Shown here: positions 22,069 to 32,661 of the stretch, piece by piece
Numbering within the stretch: the first letter of the stretch is position 1
Layout: every line of letters starts with the position of its first letter
NCBI RefSeq assembly: GCF_003286085.1
Contig: NW_020825335.1
Coordinates: 62,001-126,000 of the forward strand
Length of the DNA stretch: 64,000 bases
Reading direction: 5' to 3'
Source of the DNA: Drosophila persimilis
Taxonomy: Eukaryota > Arthropoda > Insecta > Diptera > Drosophilidae
Notes under the pieces: model-generated
The model's database searches: none
Told to the model about the DNA's origin: nothing
The model's input: the letters and a program-made list of their open reading frames with translations, nothing else
Program-made: the position numbers and the translations under genes

Positions 22069-23148
22069 GAGGGGGAACGTTATGAGTTTCTGCGGACACC
22101 GCAACTCTACAGTTATACCCGATACTAAGTCAGTATGGCTCTCCTCCGGCAGACGCCGCTAATATTAAACGACACGACAAAGAGTGCGTGCGAGAGAGAC
22201 AGAAAATCAGTCTGAGCGTGACGTCGGGCACTGCGTAGCCACTGCAAATTGATTTGTTTCTTTTGGCTATAAAAATGATCTGATCCAGATTCAGCAATCT
22301 GATAGATGGTGATTATCTATGATTCTGCGTTTTTAGTTTTCTCGAATCTGCAATATTGTGGATGCAACAGTTTTTCGTCCTTTGTGTGGGCGGAAGGGGG
22401 TGGGGCGAAATTTTGATATATACGTTTTATAGTGAGATCTAACAGGAGTGAGGATACTAAATTTGGTTACTCTAGCGTTAATAGTCTCTGACAGTCTCTA
22501 ATAGTTTCGTCCTTTGCGGGGTCGGAAGGGGGTGTGGCGAAATTTGGACACGAAACGGTCAAGGTCCGATATCACAGGAGTGTGGATACCAAAATTTTGT
22601 TGCTCTGGCTCTTATAGGTTCTGAGATCCTTGAACTCATATTTTGCATTTGGCAAAACCGACCATGAAACCTGTGTGTTAGAGAGAGACAGAGCGAGAAA
22701 GAATGAAATTGTTTTCTTGATTCTGGCTATAATAATTATACGATCTGGTTCAGATTTTACACTCTAGAAGATATAGTCATATTCTACGATTCTGGGTTTT
22801 TAGTTTTCTCGTTTCGTCGAAATTGTGGATGCCACAGATTTTCTTTGTGGGGGCGGAAGTGGGCGGGGAAATGTTTTGAAATATTCTTGTAGCAGTGACA
22901 TATCACAGAAGTTTGGATCCAAAACATCGTTTCTCTAGCTCTTATAGTCTTTGAGAACTAGGCGCTGAAGGGGACGGACAGACGGACGGACGGACAGACG
23001 GACAGACAGACATGGCTCAATCGACTCGGCTATTGATGCTGATCAAGAATATATATACTTTATGGGGTCGGAAACGATTCCTTCTGGACGTTACACACAT
23101 CCACTTTTACCACAAATCTAATATACCCCAATACAGTATCGGGTATAA
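22069..23148 (-). mobile_element. DINE-1-like element (copy in LINE C ORF1)
   Basis: Complete minus-strand copy from the GAGGGGGAACGTT end (22069) to CGGGTATAA (23148). It keeps the 3' hairpin and a (GACG/GACA)n tract near 22975-23010. Its 5' terminus lacks the TCATTTTGAG arm of the usual hairpin. No target duplication is visible, as expected for Helitron-type insertion. Confidence 0.88.
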
Positions 23149-23399
23149 AAATACGAAATAAGCCAGAACGAGACGAATTCAAGGTGCTGGCCCTAAAACA
23201 TGTGGGCACGCAGATGGTCTCCATAGAGAGGCTGGCCAAAACACAGGACCCGGTCCAGTGGCATAGATGCCAAGCTTTTGGCCACACACGCGCTTATTGC
23301 CGAATTGCTTTGGCGTGTATGAAGTACGCGGGCAATCATCCCTCCAATGCATGCCCAAAACCGACAAGCACACCTGTAAAATGCGCTGACACAGAAACA

Positions 23400-23790
23400 C
23401 ATAAGCCAATGGAGACAGCCACCAGCAGCGTAACCGACAGCAGCCGTTACACCATCAGCAGCAGCCACAGAGGCAGCATCTCTGGGAGAAGCCCCAACGA
23501 CAACTCCATCAGCACCAGCAGCAGCGGTAGCGGCAGCAGCAGCAACATCAAAAGTTACAGGAATGGCAGCAGAAACGCCAACAACAACAGCAACAGCGTA
23601 GACCCAAACAAAATCGGGAACCTCAGCACCAGGGACTGAAGCAGCGGTCAAGGGTGCAAGGTGAAAAACAGCCAAATTCAGCAGAGGCGCATCTTATCCG
23701 TTTCCAGAAAAGGAAGCCAATCCTCGGGCTCAAACAGCACCAGCAGCAGCAGTAGCACCACTACCACAACAACAACAAAGATCAATTCGA
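23400..23790 (+). repeat. CAG/CAA/ACC triplet-rich tract within LINE ORF1
   Basis: Imperfect trinucleotide runs (CAGCAG, CAACAACAA, ACCACTACC) encode Ser/Asn or Ala/Gln stretches depending on frame. Such tracts are common in LINE ORF1 tails. Confidence 0.6.
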
Positions 23791-24044
23791 TTTGCGGGGA
23801 CCGGCACCAGGGTGCCTCTAGAAGGCATAGAGAGGATAGAAAAATTAGAAAGGAAAATTGAGGAAATTTACTTACTACACTGATCCAAATCCAAGCCAGT
23901 AACGATAGAGGGAAAACAATAGCAGACAATAACGATGACACTGAAATAAATCAAATAATTAATCTATCTGCTAATAATGCAAATAAAAATAATAAAAGAC
24001 AAAACAGCCAACGAAAAGAAAAAATGCCAAGAAGATGAAACTAT

Positions 24045-24278
24045 ATGAGAATTCCCTCCAATACAACAAACTCGACCCAATCCCAATCTCAGCCCCTTCC
24101 TGTCCCTTTCTGGAACGCCTGTGGTGTAGCCAATAAAAAAGAAGAGCTGGAAATATATATGAAAAGTGAGGACATAACGGTCATGATGGTGGCAGAGACG
24201 AAAGGCCATGACCTGCAAGTAGAAGGGTATATCACATACCAAGAAAGAACCCAGTACGCAGGACTCCATCAGCAATAG
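24045..24278 (+). pseudogene. LINE C ORF2 start: APE-type endonuclease fragment
   Basis: PVPFWNACGVANKKEELEIYM and ITVMMVAETKG match the first motifs of APE-type LINE endonucleases (WNA.G and the ET catalytic motif). It ends at a stop after QERTQYAGLHQQ; the rest of the domain is mostly deleted. Confidence 0.65.
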
Positions 24279-24289
24279 ATTTTGCCATA

Positions 24290-25045
24290 ACAAGCGGCTT
24301 ACAAAAGGGGGAAGGATTAATTGCAAAAACGACAGATAACGTCTGACCATGTAGTAATTAAAATAGCATTAAACAATAGAGGACACTAACATAAAACAAG
24401 CCCACCCATGCCACTAATGACTAAAGGTGCTGATGTCAAAATATTCAAGGATCATCTAAAAAAAAATATTCACCTAAATACGGAAATAAAATCTGGCCTG
24501 GACATTGATGACACGGTGGCAATATTCCCCAAGAACATATACGATGCAGCTGCCAAGGTAACTGAAAAAACAACAAAACCAAATGACAAGCGATTCCAAA
24601 GTCGGACACTAAAACTTTAAGAAGGGACTATGTAAACGCTGACAAAAAGAAAGGGGCGAGACGAGTATATCTAATATTAAGGAGAAAGCAAAGAAACAAA
24701 AAGCAAAGAAACAGTACAATATGCTTACAAACAAGCTGAGAAATGCGGTTAAAAACTGGAGGGAGAACAATTTCAATAGACAGTTAGAGGCAATAAGCGT
24801 GGAGGAGGGACGAAGTATGAGAAAACTGTGGAAGATAACAAACAACATTAAAAAGCAGCCGATTCCAAACTGGCCATTGAGAATAGAAGACGAAGAAAGC
24901 ATGCCCAAGTGGACAAGGACAACAATAGAAAAGGCTGAAGCCTGCAAAAAACACCTAGAGCGCCATAGGACATCACAAACGCATAACGAGGCAGAGAATA
25001 ATCCAATAATAGACGAACTACAGAAGCAAAAAGAACTACATATAT
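24290..25045 (+). pseudogene. LINE C ORF2 endonuclease-RT linker
   Basis: Broken pieces: FKDHLKKNIHLNTEI (24408-24620), then NKLRNAVKNWRENNFNRQLE and LWKITNNIKKQPIPNWPLR with EKAEACKKHLERH (24721-24960). This is the typical spacer between endonuclease and RT in Jockey-type LINEs. No RT motifs follow. Confidence 0.6.
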
Positions 25046-25049
25046 AAAC

Positions 25050-25200
25050 GATGGGGGACGCTGTGAGTTGCTGCGGAGACCGCACCTCTACATTTATACC
25101 CGATACGTAGACACTGCAAGTGCGGGGCGAAGTTTCGAAAAATTATTGTAACAGTGACATATCACAGAAGTCCGGATATAAAATATCGTTGTCGTTTTGG
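25050..25200 (-). mobile_element. Internally deleted DINE-1 fragment (D1 copy 1)
   Basis: GCTGTGAGTTGCTGCGG and TTTATACCCGATAC (3' hairpin and sub-terminal repeat) join directly to AATTATTGTAACAGTGACAT, skipping most of the element. Confidence 0.75.
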
Positions 25201-25819
25201 CTATATACATGCAAGTTAACGTACCCAATCCTATTGAGCTCTTATACGAGTTGTAAACAATCCTAGACTTTCTAAGACGAAAAGAATTTCAATCTTGGGC
25301 TCCCGCCTAATTGGTTTTTTTCAAGATTTCAACAATCAAAATCTTTGGCTCCCACCACAAATCGAATGATGTAAAGCCTATAATCAATGCTGTAAGGACA
25401 TCAAGAGATAACCATCATGCAAAACGAACGAATCGGATTATTTTGTCAATGCTTTTGCATTCCAATGAAAATGAAACACGATGGGACGACCAAAAATGAC
25501 CCATCCAGTGGAACATCAACACTATGGTAAATATTACCACTAAATGCTAACCATTTCCGCTTTTGTACGGCTATGAGCCACAAGATTTGAGGATATCTAA
25601 CAAATTGACGAGCGTGATACAAGGTAAGGATCCGAAAACGATGAGCGCCGTTTTTGAAACGAGAATGAGTTGAGAAAATAAATGAGATGAGTATTATTAA
25701 ATTTATCACAAGAAACGCTCCTGAATAATGTAAATCTTAATTTTATTAATATAATTTAGCTAAAAACAACATCGGTAGTAACGGAAGACTAAACAGGTTA
25801 TCTTCACCGGCCGCAATCA
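25201..25819. other. 3' flank of the candidate gene, nothing recognised
   Basis: AT-rich DNA between the DINE fragment and the candidate gene, repeated at 30183-30801. A minus-strand open frame (25446-25709) shows no domain and is probably chance. Two near-repeats of CTTGGGCTCCC/TTTGGCTCCC with TCAAGATTTCAACAATCAA lie at 25290-25350. Confidence 0.5.
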
Positions 25820-26664
25820 CTATCGCACTATGGAGGAAGTAGACAACGATTGAGAGAAGCAACCTGGTTTTTTAAATGCTGTATATCTTACATTTTCACT
25901 GACGCTCTCCGGATGACGCTGCCTGTGGGTTATGCCCAGAATCTGGTTAACAGTCAGGGTTTCCTGTGAAAGGCTGTCCGTGTCCCAAATGTTCCGGTGA
26001 TAGGCATTCTGTAGGAGCTTTATGATTGCGCATATGTCCTTGCGCAGCTTTCGGTTTTCGTCCAGCGTCTGCTGTTGCTCCCCACTGACCGACTGAACGC
26101 GGTCTATGATCTTGCCGTATGCCTCCCCTTTAATTGCCGACAAGTTGGTGAACATGACGTTGTTGACATTTAGTAGGACGTCCACCCACTCTTGAAAAGT
26201 GATCAGGCGCAGCTGGAGTGGGAGGCAATCCAACAAAGATTGGGTTAGGCATTGAGTGGTAGCCACTGGGATGGATTGTGTAGGCACTCACCTTTGAATC
26301 TCCGCTCGGAAAATTGAGGCCGTCGATCTCGTCCAGCCGTTTTAGGAATGTCTTGTTCAGCTGCAGATTCATCTGAGCGCTCATGTCGTGTGCCTCAGGC
26401 AGTTGGTCCACCAGACGGTGAAAGTACTCCGTGGCTATGGACTCAGTGCGAGCAGTGCACCTGGAGTGGTCTTGGTTGCTGTAGTCCGTGAAGACACCGG
26501 ATTGATTTTCGACATTCCCTGTGTCCTGCTGCAGAGCCTTTTGGCTTTGCTGATCCTTCAGCGCCAGCTGCACCAGAGTTTGAGTCCAAGACGAGTCCTC
26601 GTCTGTCGCTCATGTTTTGACGATTATTGCTCCGATTTCCTCGTCCGCATCGACTATTATTCAA
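25820..26664 (-). pseudogene. Candidate host gene, copy 1, frameshifted
   Basis: Same two-exon gene as at 30802-31711: exon 2 is 25820-26212, the intron 26213-26291 (GTGAGT...CAG) and exon 1 26292-26664. Exon 1 is 65 bp shorter than in copy 2 (break near 26577). This is not a multiple of three, so from the start Met the frame leaves the protein after VLDSNS. Splice sites and exon 2 remain intact. A downstream internal start could still give a shorter product. It looks like a recently disabled duplicate. Confidence 0.7.
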
Positions 26665-27293
26665 AGTTTTATGTTCAAGTCAAGTTTTACAGTTTTACAG
26701 GTTTTACAGTTTTAAGATCAGACGTTCACTTCCTAATGGGAATTTCAAGGCACTGGTGATGGGCGTAGCAGTAGCAGTTTTCCGGTCTACGAGCACTCGA
26801 CTCGACGCGAAACCAAACGAAAACCTCTGCTCTGAAAGAACTCACATGTTTTTAGTGCTTTTGTGTGCTTAGACATAATATAAAAGCTTCGCTCATACCG
26901 TATTTGAATCCCGTGGTGACCCTCACAGGCTCACAGGAAGAAACACATACTGCTAATCTCCCTACACCCCTGACTTGGCACTTGCCATTGTCCCACTTGT
27001 TCTTGACCTGAGTTTCTTTGCATGCTCAGTGGCATGCTCAATAACTATTGAAAAATATACAAACACAAGGCACGCAGCCTCTTGTACAATACATCGCGCA
27101 CCAACACACACAATGTTTGAGGCTTCTCTTTGGTAAACTGAGACTCCTCTGAGACGTTTTAGTAAATGCACTTAATTTGTTTATTTAAATTCAATTTATC
27201 TTTTTTAATTATTCGTTTCGTCACAGCAATACAAAATCAAGAAGTTAAACGACGCACAATGGCGAATTAGACGAAAAGAGTGGTGTTCAGACA
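26665..27293. other. 5' flank of the candidate gene, non-coding
   Basis: Between the start of the minus-strand gene and the BEL LTR, repeated at 31712-32356. It should hold the gene's promoter. In copy 1 the first 50 bp differ: AGTTTTAC units replace a 24-bp stretch found in copy 2 (31738-31761). No clear TATA box faces the gene. Confidence 0.4.
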
Positions 27294-27577
27294 AACTCCT
27301 TTAAGGAACAAAGTACTCAAGTGACCCTCGTAAAATAGAGAGCCTACGCTCACTTTTCGTATTTACTCTCACCATTATTGTACTAAATTCACCACTGTAT
27401 TCTCTTTCTTATGCCCAGTGCTCAAGCACTAAGATTTGTAATAAACAGTTATTGCCTAATACTCAACTGGATCGATCTATATATAGACTATATAGACTAT
27501 AATTCGTTTGCAGAAAAAACTAACACACCTCCATCCGTGAATTAACATTAATGCGGAAAACGCTCCGTGTATAAACA
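27294..27577 (+). repeat. Putative 5' LTR of the BEL/Pao element (copy 1)
   Basis: The right end (AACA at 27577) is set by the primer site three bases on. The left end is a guess at TGTTCAG. It contains AATAAACA near 27440 and a TATATA run near 27479. The equivalent in copy 2 is 32357-32640. No 3' LTR is in the window. Confidence 0.4.
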
Positions 27578-27580
27578 TTT

Positions 27581-27598
27581 TGGCGCCCAACGTGGTGC
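27581..27598 (+). other. BEL primer-binding site, lysine tRNA type (copy 1)
   Basis: TGGCGCCCAACGTGGTGC matches the tRNA-Lys1,2 site (TGGCGCCCAACGTGGGGC) at 17 of 18 bases. Confidence 0.7.
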
Positions 27599-28053
27599 AT
27601 GTGTGTAAATTCTTCTGTGAACAATTAAACTAATCGCAATCTACAAGGGCAGCATTCGCTCGTCTCGCAGCTGCAATCGAAAGTTCCGAAAACCGTATCA
27701 GAATTGTTCGTCTCGATCGCGTGGTCATTGTCCTCGCCTTGTTCTCGCCGTTCTCGCTTAATTTTATCATTCGCTTATCACTCAGAACACATTCAACGGC
27801 GCTTGCATTCTCGGTTCGTTCACGTTGCAGCTACCTGCTTTGGTCCATCGATCAACGCATTCTTTCTATTGGAATTCCACCGCTTCACTTTCGTTTTGCT
27901 TTCGTTGCCGCTGCTGGAACGTTCGCTGACTCTCCGCTTTGTTGCTGCGTTTTTTGTTGTTGTTATTTTTGGAAGCTCTAGTTTGTGTCAGCGTAATTAC
28001 ACTACACAACACTACACAGCAATATAAAACGAAATATAAATCGGATCAAATCT

Positions 28054-29075
28054 GTGGTAGATGCTAAATCGGAAACCCCGATAAGCAATGATGAGCTTCG
28101 CTTTCGCTTAGAAACGTATTTCAAGAATGTTTTAAATTTCCAAGCTAATATTGAAGGATACATACATAGTAATCAAGCTATCCATAAAGGAAAAAATGGG
28201 AGGAGATCTGAACGCCAGCATTGTTGCGCCGGACTACCACCCACCGCCAGTAAAGTCATCGTTACCAATGTTGTCGCTGCACACTTTCGACGGAACATAT
28301 GCAAACTATAAGAATTTCACTCACTCGTTCGAGCAAATTGTTGTGCGTGAGTCTGGATTGTCTAATATAGAAAAGTTTAATTATTTGCTGACCGGCCTCA
28401 CGGGGCCGGCATTAGATACAATTCAGGCACTCCAGGTTACAAGCGAAAACTATCCGAAAGCCATTTTGATAATCCTACTCTTATATTTTTAGAAGCTATT
28501 GAGGCATTGTTTGCACTACAACCTGTGGAAAGGTCAAACAGTCAGCAGCTTCACAGCCTAGTGGATAAGGCATCCGCTATATTAAGCTCGCTGGAGTCCA
28601 TCGGCAAACCTGAGAACATTGTTCACGCTATGGTTATATATATTATAATGGAAAAGTGTGATCATCAAACTCGGAACAAGTGGAAGGAATCGCAGGACTA
28701 CAAAACTCTGCCAACCTGGCTAGCATGCACACAGCTTGTCAGTTTCTCCATTCGTCTGGAAACTCGGCTGCTACTTCGTCACAACGAAAGGCTGAATCCA
28801 ATAAGTCAAATCGTCATTCTAATCACCAAATAAACTCGTCGTTTGCTATCACTAATCCGTCTTGTAGTTCTGGCCATAAGATCTCTAATTGCGATCAGTT
28901 CAAGGCTATGAACAGCAACCAACGGTAGGACAATGCAAAACGCCTCGGTCTCTGCATCAATTGTCTTGGAAATGGTCATAGAGTGGCGCAATGTTCATCG
29001 ACTCATCGTTGCCGATCCTGTAATCGGAATCATCATTCATCTTCACAGCCGACGTCACAAAAATGTACAGGCAGG
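28054..29075 (+). pseudogene. BEL/Pao Gag, copy 1, broken
   Basis: Pieces in order: ISNDELRFRLETYFKNVLNF (28054 on), LPMLSLHTFDGTYANYKNF and LSNIEKFNYLLTGLTGPALD (28151-28492, the DUF1759-type BEL Gag core), FALQPVERSNSQQLHSLVD (28507-28833), then Cys/His sequence CINCLGNGHRVAQC and CRSCNRNHH (about 28950-29030). Several frame changes separate them. Gag would build the particle. Confidence 0.75.
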
Positions 29076-29084
29076 TACTTGTGA

Positions 29085-29960
29085 GTGAGAAGGATAGAAA
29101 ATTCCAGTACATTTTGTTGCGAGCATCTCCAAATACGGATCTTCAAACCTACCATATGGGACTGACATATGGGACTGCGTCTGCCCCATTTCTCGCAACT
29201 CGTAGTTTGCATTAAAACTGCTGCTGTTAAAACTGCATTTTATGTTGATGACCTTTTGTGTGGGGCTGATGATATAGATACACTCTTCAAACTAAAAACT
29301 GAAATCACATCAACTCTCGCTCGTGGTCAGTTTCCATTATGCAAGTGGCATTCAAATCATCCAGGCGTGATGGAAGACGAATCTACCAAGGAATTAAACA
29401 TTTCAAAAAACTCAGTCAGCAGCACACTCGGCGTAACTTGGCATCAACGAAGTGATGCATTTAGTTTCACATTTAATCCAAAGGAAGTCTATCCCACTAC
29501 CACAAAACGAACAATTTTGTCTACTGCGTCGTCGCTATTCGATCCAATCGGTCTGCTATCACCGTTAGTCATGTCTCTAAGAAATTGTTGGAAATCGAGT
29601 GTCCGATATTCAGGATTTAACGTCTGATGGAAAATGGCGCTATGTGCCAACCCTGCTGATATTCTGTCGCGAGGCTGTAACGTGAGCGAGTTGATTAAGT
29701 CTCCATGGTTTTCGGGTCCTACGTTTCTAGTCGAAGATTCACTAAACTGTCCCGCCACTGGTGGAAAACTTGATATTGACATGGACGTGGTTAACTCGGA
29801 GAATCGGAAAAGTTTGTTTGCTGCCGTACACGAGATAAATAATATCCTCAACATCGTCGATAATATCAGCTCGTACACTCACAGTCTGCGTCTCATTGCT
29901 TGGATGATTAGGTTCATAAGGAGATGTCGGAAGCAATCGACGTTTACCACAACCTCACCG
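29085..29960 (+). pseudogene. BEL/Pao Pol fragments, copy 1
   Basis: LTYGTASAPFLATRS and, after a frameshift, FYVDDLLCGADD (catalytic RT box) with CKWHSNHPGVMEDE (29169-29570). A deletion then jumps to NPADILSRGCNVSELIKSPWFSGP (29634 on), the RNase H-integrase linker typical of BEL. Ends at the D1 junction, where the frame runs into LINE C sequence (HNEAENNPIIDEL) and stops at 30029. Confidence 0.75.
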
Positions 29961-30031
29961 ACGCATAACGAGGCAGAGAATAATCCAATAATAGACGAAC
30001 TACAGAAGCAAAAAGAACTACATATATAAAC

Positions 30032-30182
30032 GATGGAAGACGCTGTGAGTTGCTGCGGAGACCGCACCTCTACATTTATACCCGATACGTAGACACTGCA
30101 AGTGCGGGGCGAAGTTTCGAAAAATTATTGTAACAGTGACATATCACAGAAGTCCGGATATAAAATATCGTTGTCGTTTTGG
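30032..30182 (-). mobile_element. Internally deleted DINE-1 fragment (D1 copy 2)
   Basis: Same deleted fragment as at 25050-25200, so the deletion predates the duplication. The junction with the BEL pol end lies just upstream. Confidence 0.75.
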
Positions 30183-30723
30183 CTATATACATGCAAGTTA
30201 ACGTACCCAATCCTATTGAGCTCTTATACGAGTTGTAAACAATCCTAGACTTTCTAAGACGAAAAGAATTTCAATCTTGGGCTCCCGCCTAATTGGTTTT
30301 TTTCAAGATTTCAACAATCAAAATCTTTGGCTCCCACCACAAATCGAATGATGTAAAGCCTATAATCAATGCTGTAAGGACATCAAGAGATAACCATCAT
30401 GCAAAACGAACGAATCGGATTATTTTGTCAATGCTTTTGCATTCCAATGAAAATGAAACACGATGGGACGACCAAAAATGACCCATCCAGTGGAACATCA
30501 ACACTATGGTAAATATTACCACTAAATGCTAACCATTTCCGCTTTTGTACGGCTATGAGCCACAAGATTTGAGGATATCTAACAAATTGACGAGCGTGAT
30601 ACAAGGTAAGGATCCGAAAACGATGAGCGCCGTTTTTGAAACGAGAATGAGTTGAGAAAATAAATGAGATGAGTATTATTAAATTTATCACAAGAAACGC
30701 TCCTGAATAATGTAAATCTTAAT

Positions 30724-30729
30724 TTTATT
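30724..30729 (-). terminator. Poly(A) signal AATAAA of the candidate host gene
   Basis: AATAAA on the minus strand 73 nt downstream of the stop codon. The same signal is in copy 1 at 25742-25747. Confidence 0.5.
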
Positions 30730-30801
30730 AATATAATTTAGCTAAAAACAACATCGGTAGTAACGGAAGACTAAACAGGTTATCTTCACCGGCCGCAATC
30801 A

Positions 30802-31711
30802 CTATCGCACTATGGAGGAAGTAGACAACGATTGAGAGAAGCAACCTGGTTTTTTAAATGCTGTATATCTTACATTTTCACTGACGCTCTCCGGATGACG
30901 CTGCCTGTGGGTTATGCCCAGAATCTGGTTAACAGTCAGGGTTTCCTGTGAAAGGCTGTCCGTGTCCCAAATGTTCCGGTGATAGGCATTCTGTAGGAGC
31001 TTTATGATTGCGCATATGTCCTTGCGCAGCTTTCGGTTTTCGTCCAGCGTCTGCTGTTGCTCCCCACTGACCGACTGAACGCGGTCTATGATCTTGCCGT
31101 ATGCCTCCCCTTTAATTGCCGACAAGTTGGTGAACATGACGTTGTTGACATTTAGTAGGACGTCCACCCACTCTTGAAAAGTGATCAGGCGCAGCTGGAG
31201 TGGGAGGCAATCCAACAAAGATTGGGTTAGGCATTGAGTGGTAGCCACTGGGATGGATTGTGTAGGCACTCACCTTTGAATCTCCGCTCGGAAAATTGAG
31301 GCCGTCGATCTCGTCCAGCCGTTTTAGGAATGTCTTGTTCAGCTGCAGATTCATCTGAGCGCTCATGTCGTGTGCCTCAGGCAGTTGGTCCACCAGACGG
31401 TGAAAGTACTCCGTGGCTATGGACTCAGTGCGAGCAGTGCACCTGGAGTGGTCTTGGTTGCTGTAGTCCGTGAAGACACCGGATTGATTTTCGACATTCC
31501 CTGTGTCCTGCTGCAGAGCCTTTTGGCTTTGCTGATCCTTCAGCGCCAGCTGCACCAGTACCGACTGCTGAGACGTCTGCTGTCCCGAGTTCGTGGGAGT
31601 ATCCGGATTGGACAGCCCCATAGAGTTTGAGTCCAAGACGAGTCCTCGTCTGTCGCTCATGTTTTGACGATTATTGCTCCGATTTCCTCGTCCGCATCGA
31701 CTATTATTCAA
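30802..31711 (-). CDS. Candidate host gene, copy 2: 276-residue coiled-coil-type protein, one intron
   Basis: Not recognised by name. Exon 1 is 31274-31711 (146 codons), a 79-nt GT-AG intron lies at 31195-31273 (phase 0), and exon 2 is 30802-31194 (130 codons and stop). The splice joins FPSGDSK to LRLITFQEWVDVLLNVN. The N-terminus is Asn/Arg/Gln-rich; a second possible start is MSDRRG at 31660. Exon 2 has a heptad-like stretch (SGEQQQTLDENRKLRKDICAI). AATAAA lies 73 nt past the stop (30724-30729). The intron size is typical of Drosophila, and the intron excludes a processed copy. No transposon domain is visible, so I infer a host gene. Expression is unknown. Confidence 0.6.
31195..31273 (-). 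other. Intron of the candidate host gene (copy 2)
   Basis: GTGAGTGCC at the 5' splice site and CTCCCACTCCAG at the 3' splice site, 79 nt, phase 0. Without splicing, exon 1 would run on in frame into a different C-terminus ending after 199 codons. Confidence 0.7.
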
Positions 31712-32643
31712 AGTTTTATGTTCAAGTTAAGTTTTACTCTCCGGAAAAGTGTACGTGTACCAGGTTTTACAGTTTTAAGATCAGACGTTCACTTCCTAAT
31801 GGGAATTTCAAGGCACTGGTGATGGGCGTAGCAGTAGCAGTTTTCCGGTCTACGAGCACTCGACTCGACGCGAAACCAAACGAAAACCTCTGCTCTGAAA
31901 GAACTCACATGTTTTTAGTGCTTTTGTGTGCTTAGACATAATATAAAAGCTTCGCTCATACCGTATTTGAATCCCGTGGTGACCCTCACAGGCTCACAGG
32001 AAGAAACACATACTGCTAATCTCCCTACACCCCTGACTTGGCACTTGCCATTGTCCCACTTGTTCTTGACCTGAGTTTCTTTGCATGCTCAGTGGCATGC
32101 TCAATAACTATTGAAAAATATACAAACACAAGGCACGCAGCCTCTTGTACAATACATCGCGCACCAACACACACAATGTTTGAGGCTTCTCTTTGGTAAA
32201 CTGAGACTCCTCTGAGACGTTTTAGTAAATGCACTTAATTTGTTTATTTAAATTCAATTTATCTTTTTTAATTATTCGTTTCGTCACAGCAATACAAAAT
32301 CAAGAAGTTAAACGACGCACAATGGCGAATTAGACGAAAAGAGTGGTGTTCAGACAAACTCCTTTAAGGAACAAAGTACTCAAGTGACCCTCGTAAAATA
32401 GAGAGCCTACGCTCACTTTTCGTATTTACTCTCACCATTATTGTACTAAATTCACCACTGTATTCTCTTTCTTATGCCCAGTGCTCAAGCACTAAGATTT
32501 GTAATAAACAGTTATTGCCTAATACTCAACTGGATCGATCTATATATAGACTATATAGACTATAATTCGTTTGCAGAAAAAACTAACACACCTCCATCCG
32601 TGAATTAACATTAATGCGGAAAACGCTCCGTGTATAAACATTT

Positions 32644-32661
32644 TGGCGCCCAACGTGGTGC
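32644..32661 (+). other. BEL primer-binding site, lysine tRNA type (copy 2)
   Basis: Same 18 bases as at 27581-27598, in the duplicated unit. Confidence 0.7.

Larger units (their letters stand above)
21480..23900 (+). pseudogene. LINE C ORF1 (Gag-like), split by a DINE-1
   Basis: Before the insertion the frame 21765-22070 carries a LINE-type RNA-binding fold (SVLRIAIRGLQHSTP, then GFTVTFSRILP), close in style to Jockey ORF1. After the DINE-1 the same reading frame resumes with FKVLALKHVGTQMV and zinc-knuckle sequence (WHRCQAFGHTRAYCRI, then a damaged second knuckle MKYAGNHPSNACPK). A Gln/Ala/Ser/Asn-rich stretch built on CAG/CAA triplets follows (23400-23790). ORF1 would bind LINE RNA. Broken by the insertion and by later frameshifts. 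Confidence 0.65.
20870..25045 (+). mobile_element. Jockey-like LINE (LINE C), decayed, with an inserted DINE-1
   Basis: About 500 bp of 5' UTR-like sequence, then ORF1 (nucleic-acid-binding protein), then an APE-type endonuclease start and the endonuclease-RT linker. The polymerase itself is missing: the sequence stops at HNEAENNPIIDELQ and passes into a DINE fragment. Many stops and deletions. The 5' boundary is approximate. Confidence 0.65.
24979..29960 (+). repeat. Tandem segmental duplication D1, copy 1 (4982 bp)
   Basis: Matches 29961-39978 once the copia element and its target duplication are removed. ACGC occurs at the left edge (24979-24982), at the junction (29961-29964) and at the right edge (39979-39982), so the join used 4 bp of microhomology. 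By coordinates the copies differ by three indels: 65 bp near 26577, 16 bp net near 26700, and one T near 29573/39590. Few substitutions are visible. Confidence 0.95.
27294..29960 (+). mobile_element. BEL/Pao retrotransposon, D1 copy 1, internally deleted and cut at the duplication junction
   Basis: LTR end, lysine-type primer site, leader, gag and fragments of RT and integrase-linker on the plus strand. Protease, the RT N-terminus and most of RNase H are missing. The right end is the D1 junction, not a natural terminus; the remainder of integrase follows only in copy 2. Confidence 0.85.

Noticed and set aside
21602-22099. Minus-strand 165-codon ORF opposite LINE ORF1
   Set aside because: It reads the complement of CAA/CAG-rich LINE sequence and has no independent support.
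27581-27598. A tRNA gene at the primer sites
   Set aside because: Only 18 bases complementary to a tRNA 3' end are present, with no cloverleaf around them; the same holds for the other primer sites.
27704-28027. 107-codon ORF in the BEL leader
   Set aside because: It lies between primer site and gag, is Ser/Leu/Phe-rich without motifs, and is probably untranslated leader.
29634-30029. Chimeric BEL/LINE ORF at the D1 junction as a new gene
   Set aside because: Open for 131 codons, but it is only a defective BEL linker running 25 codons into a dead LINE, with no nearby promoter.
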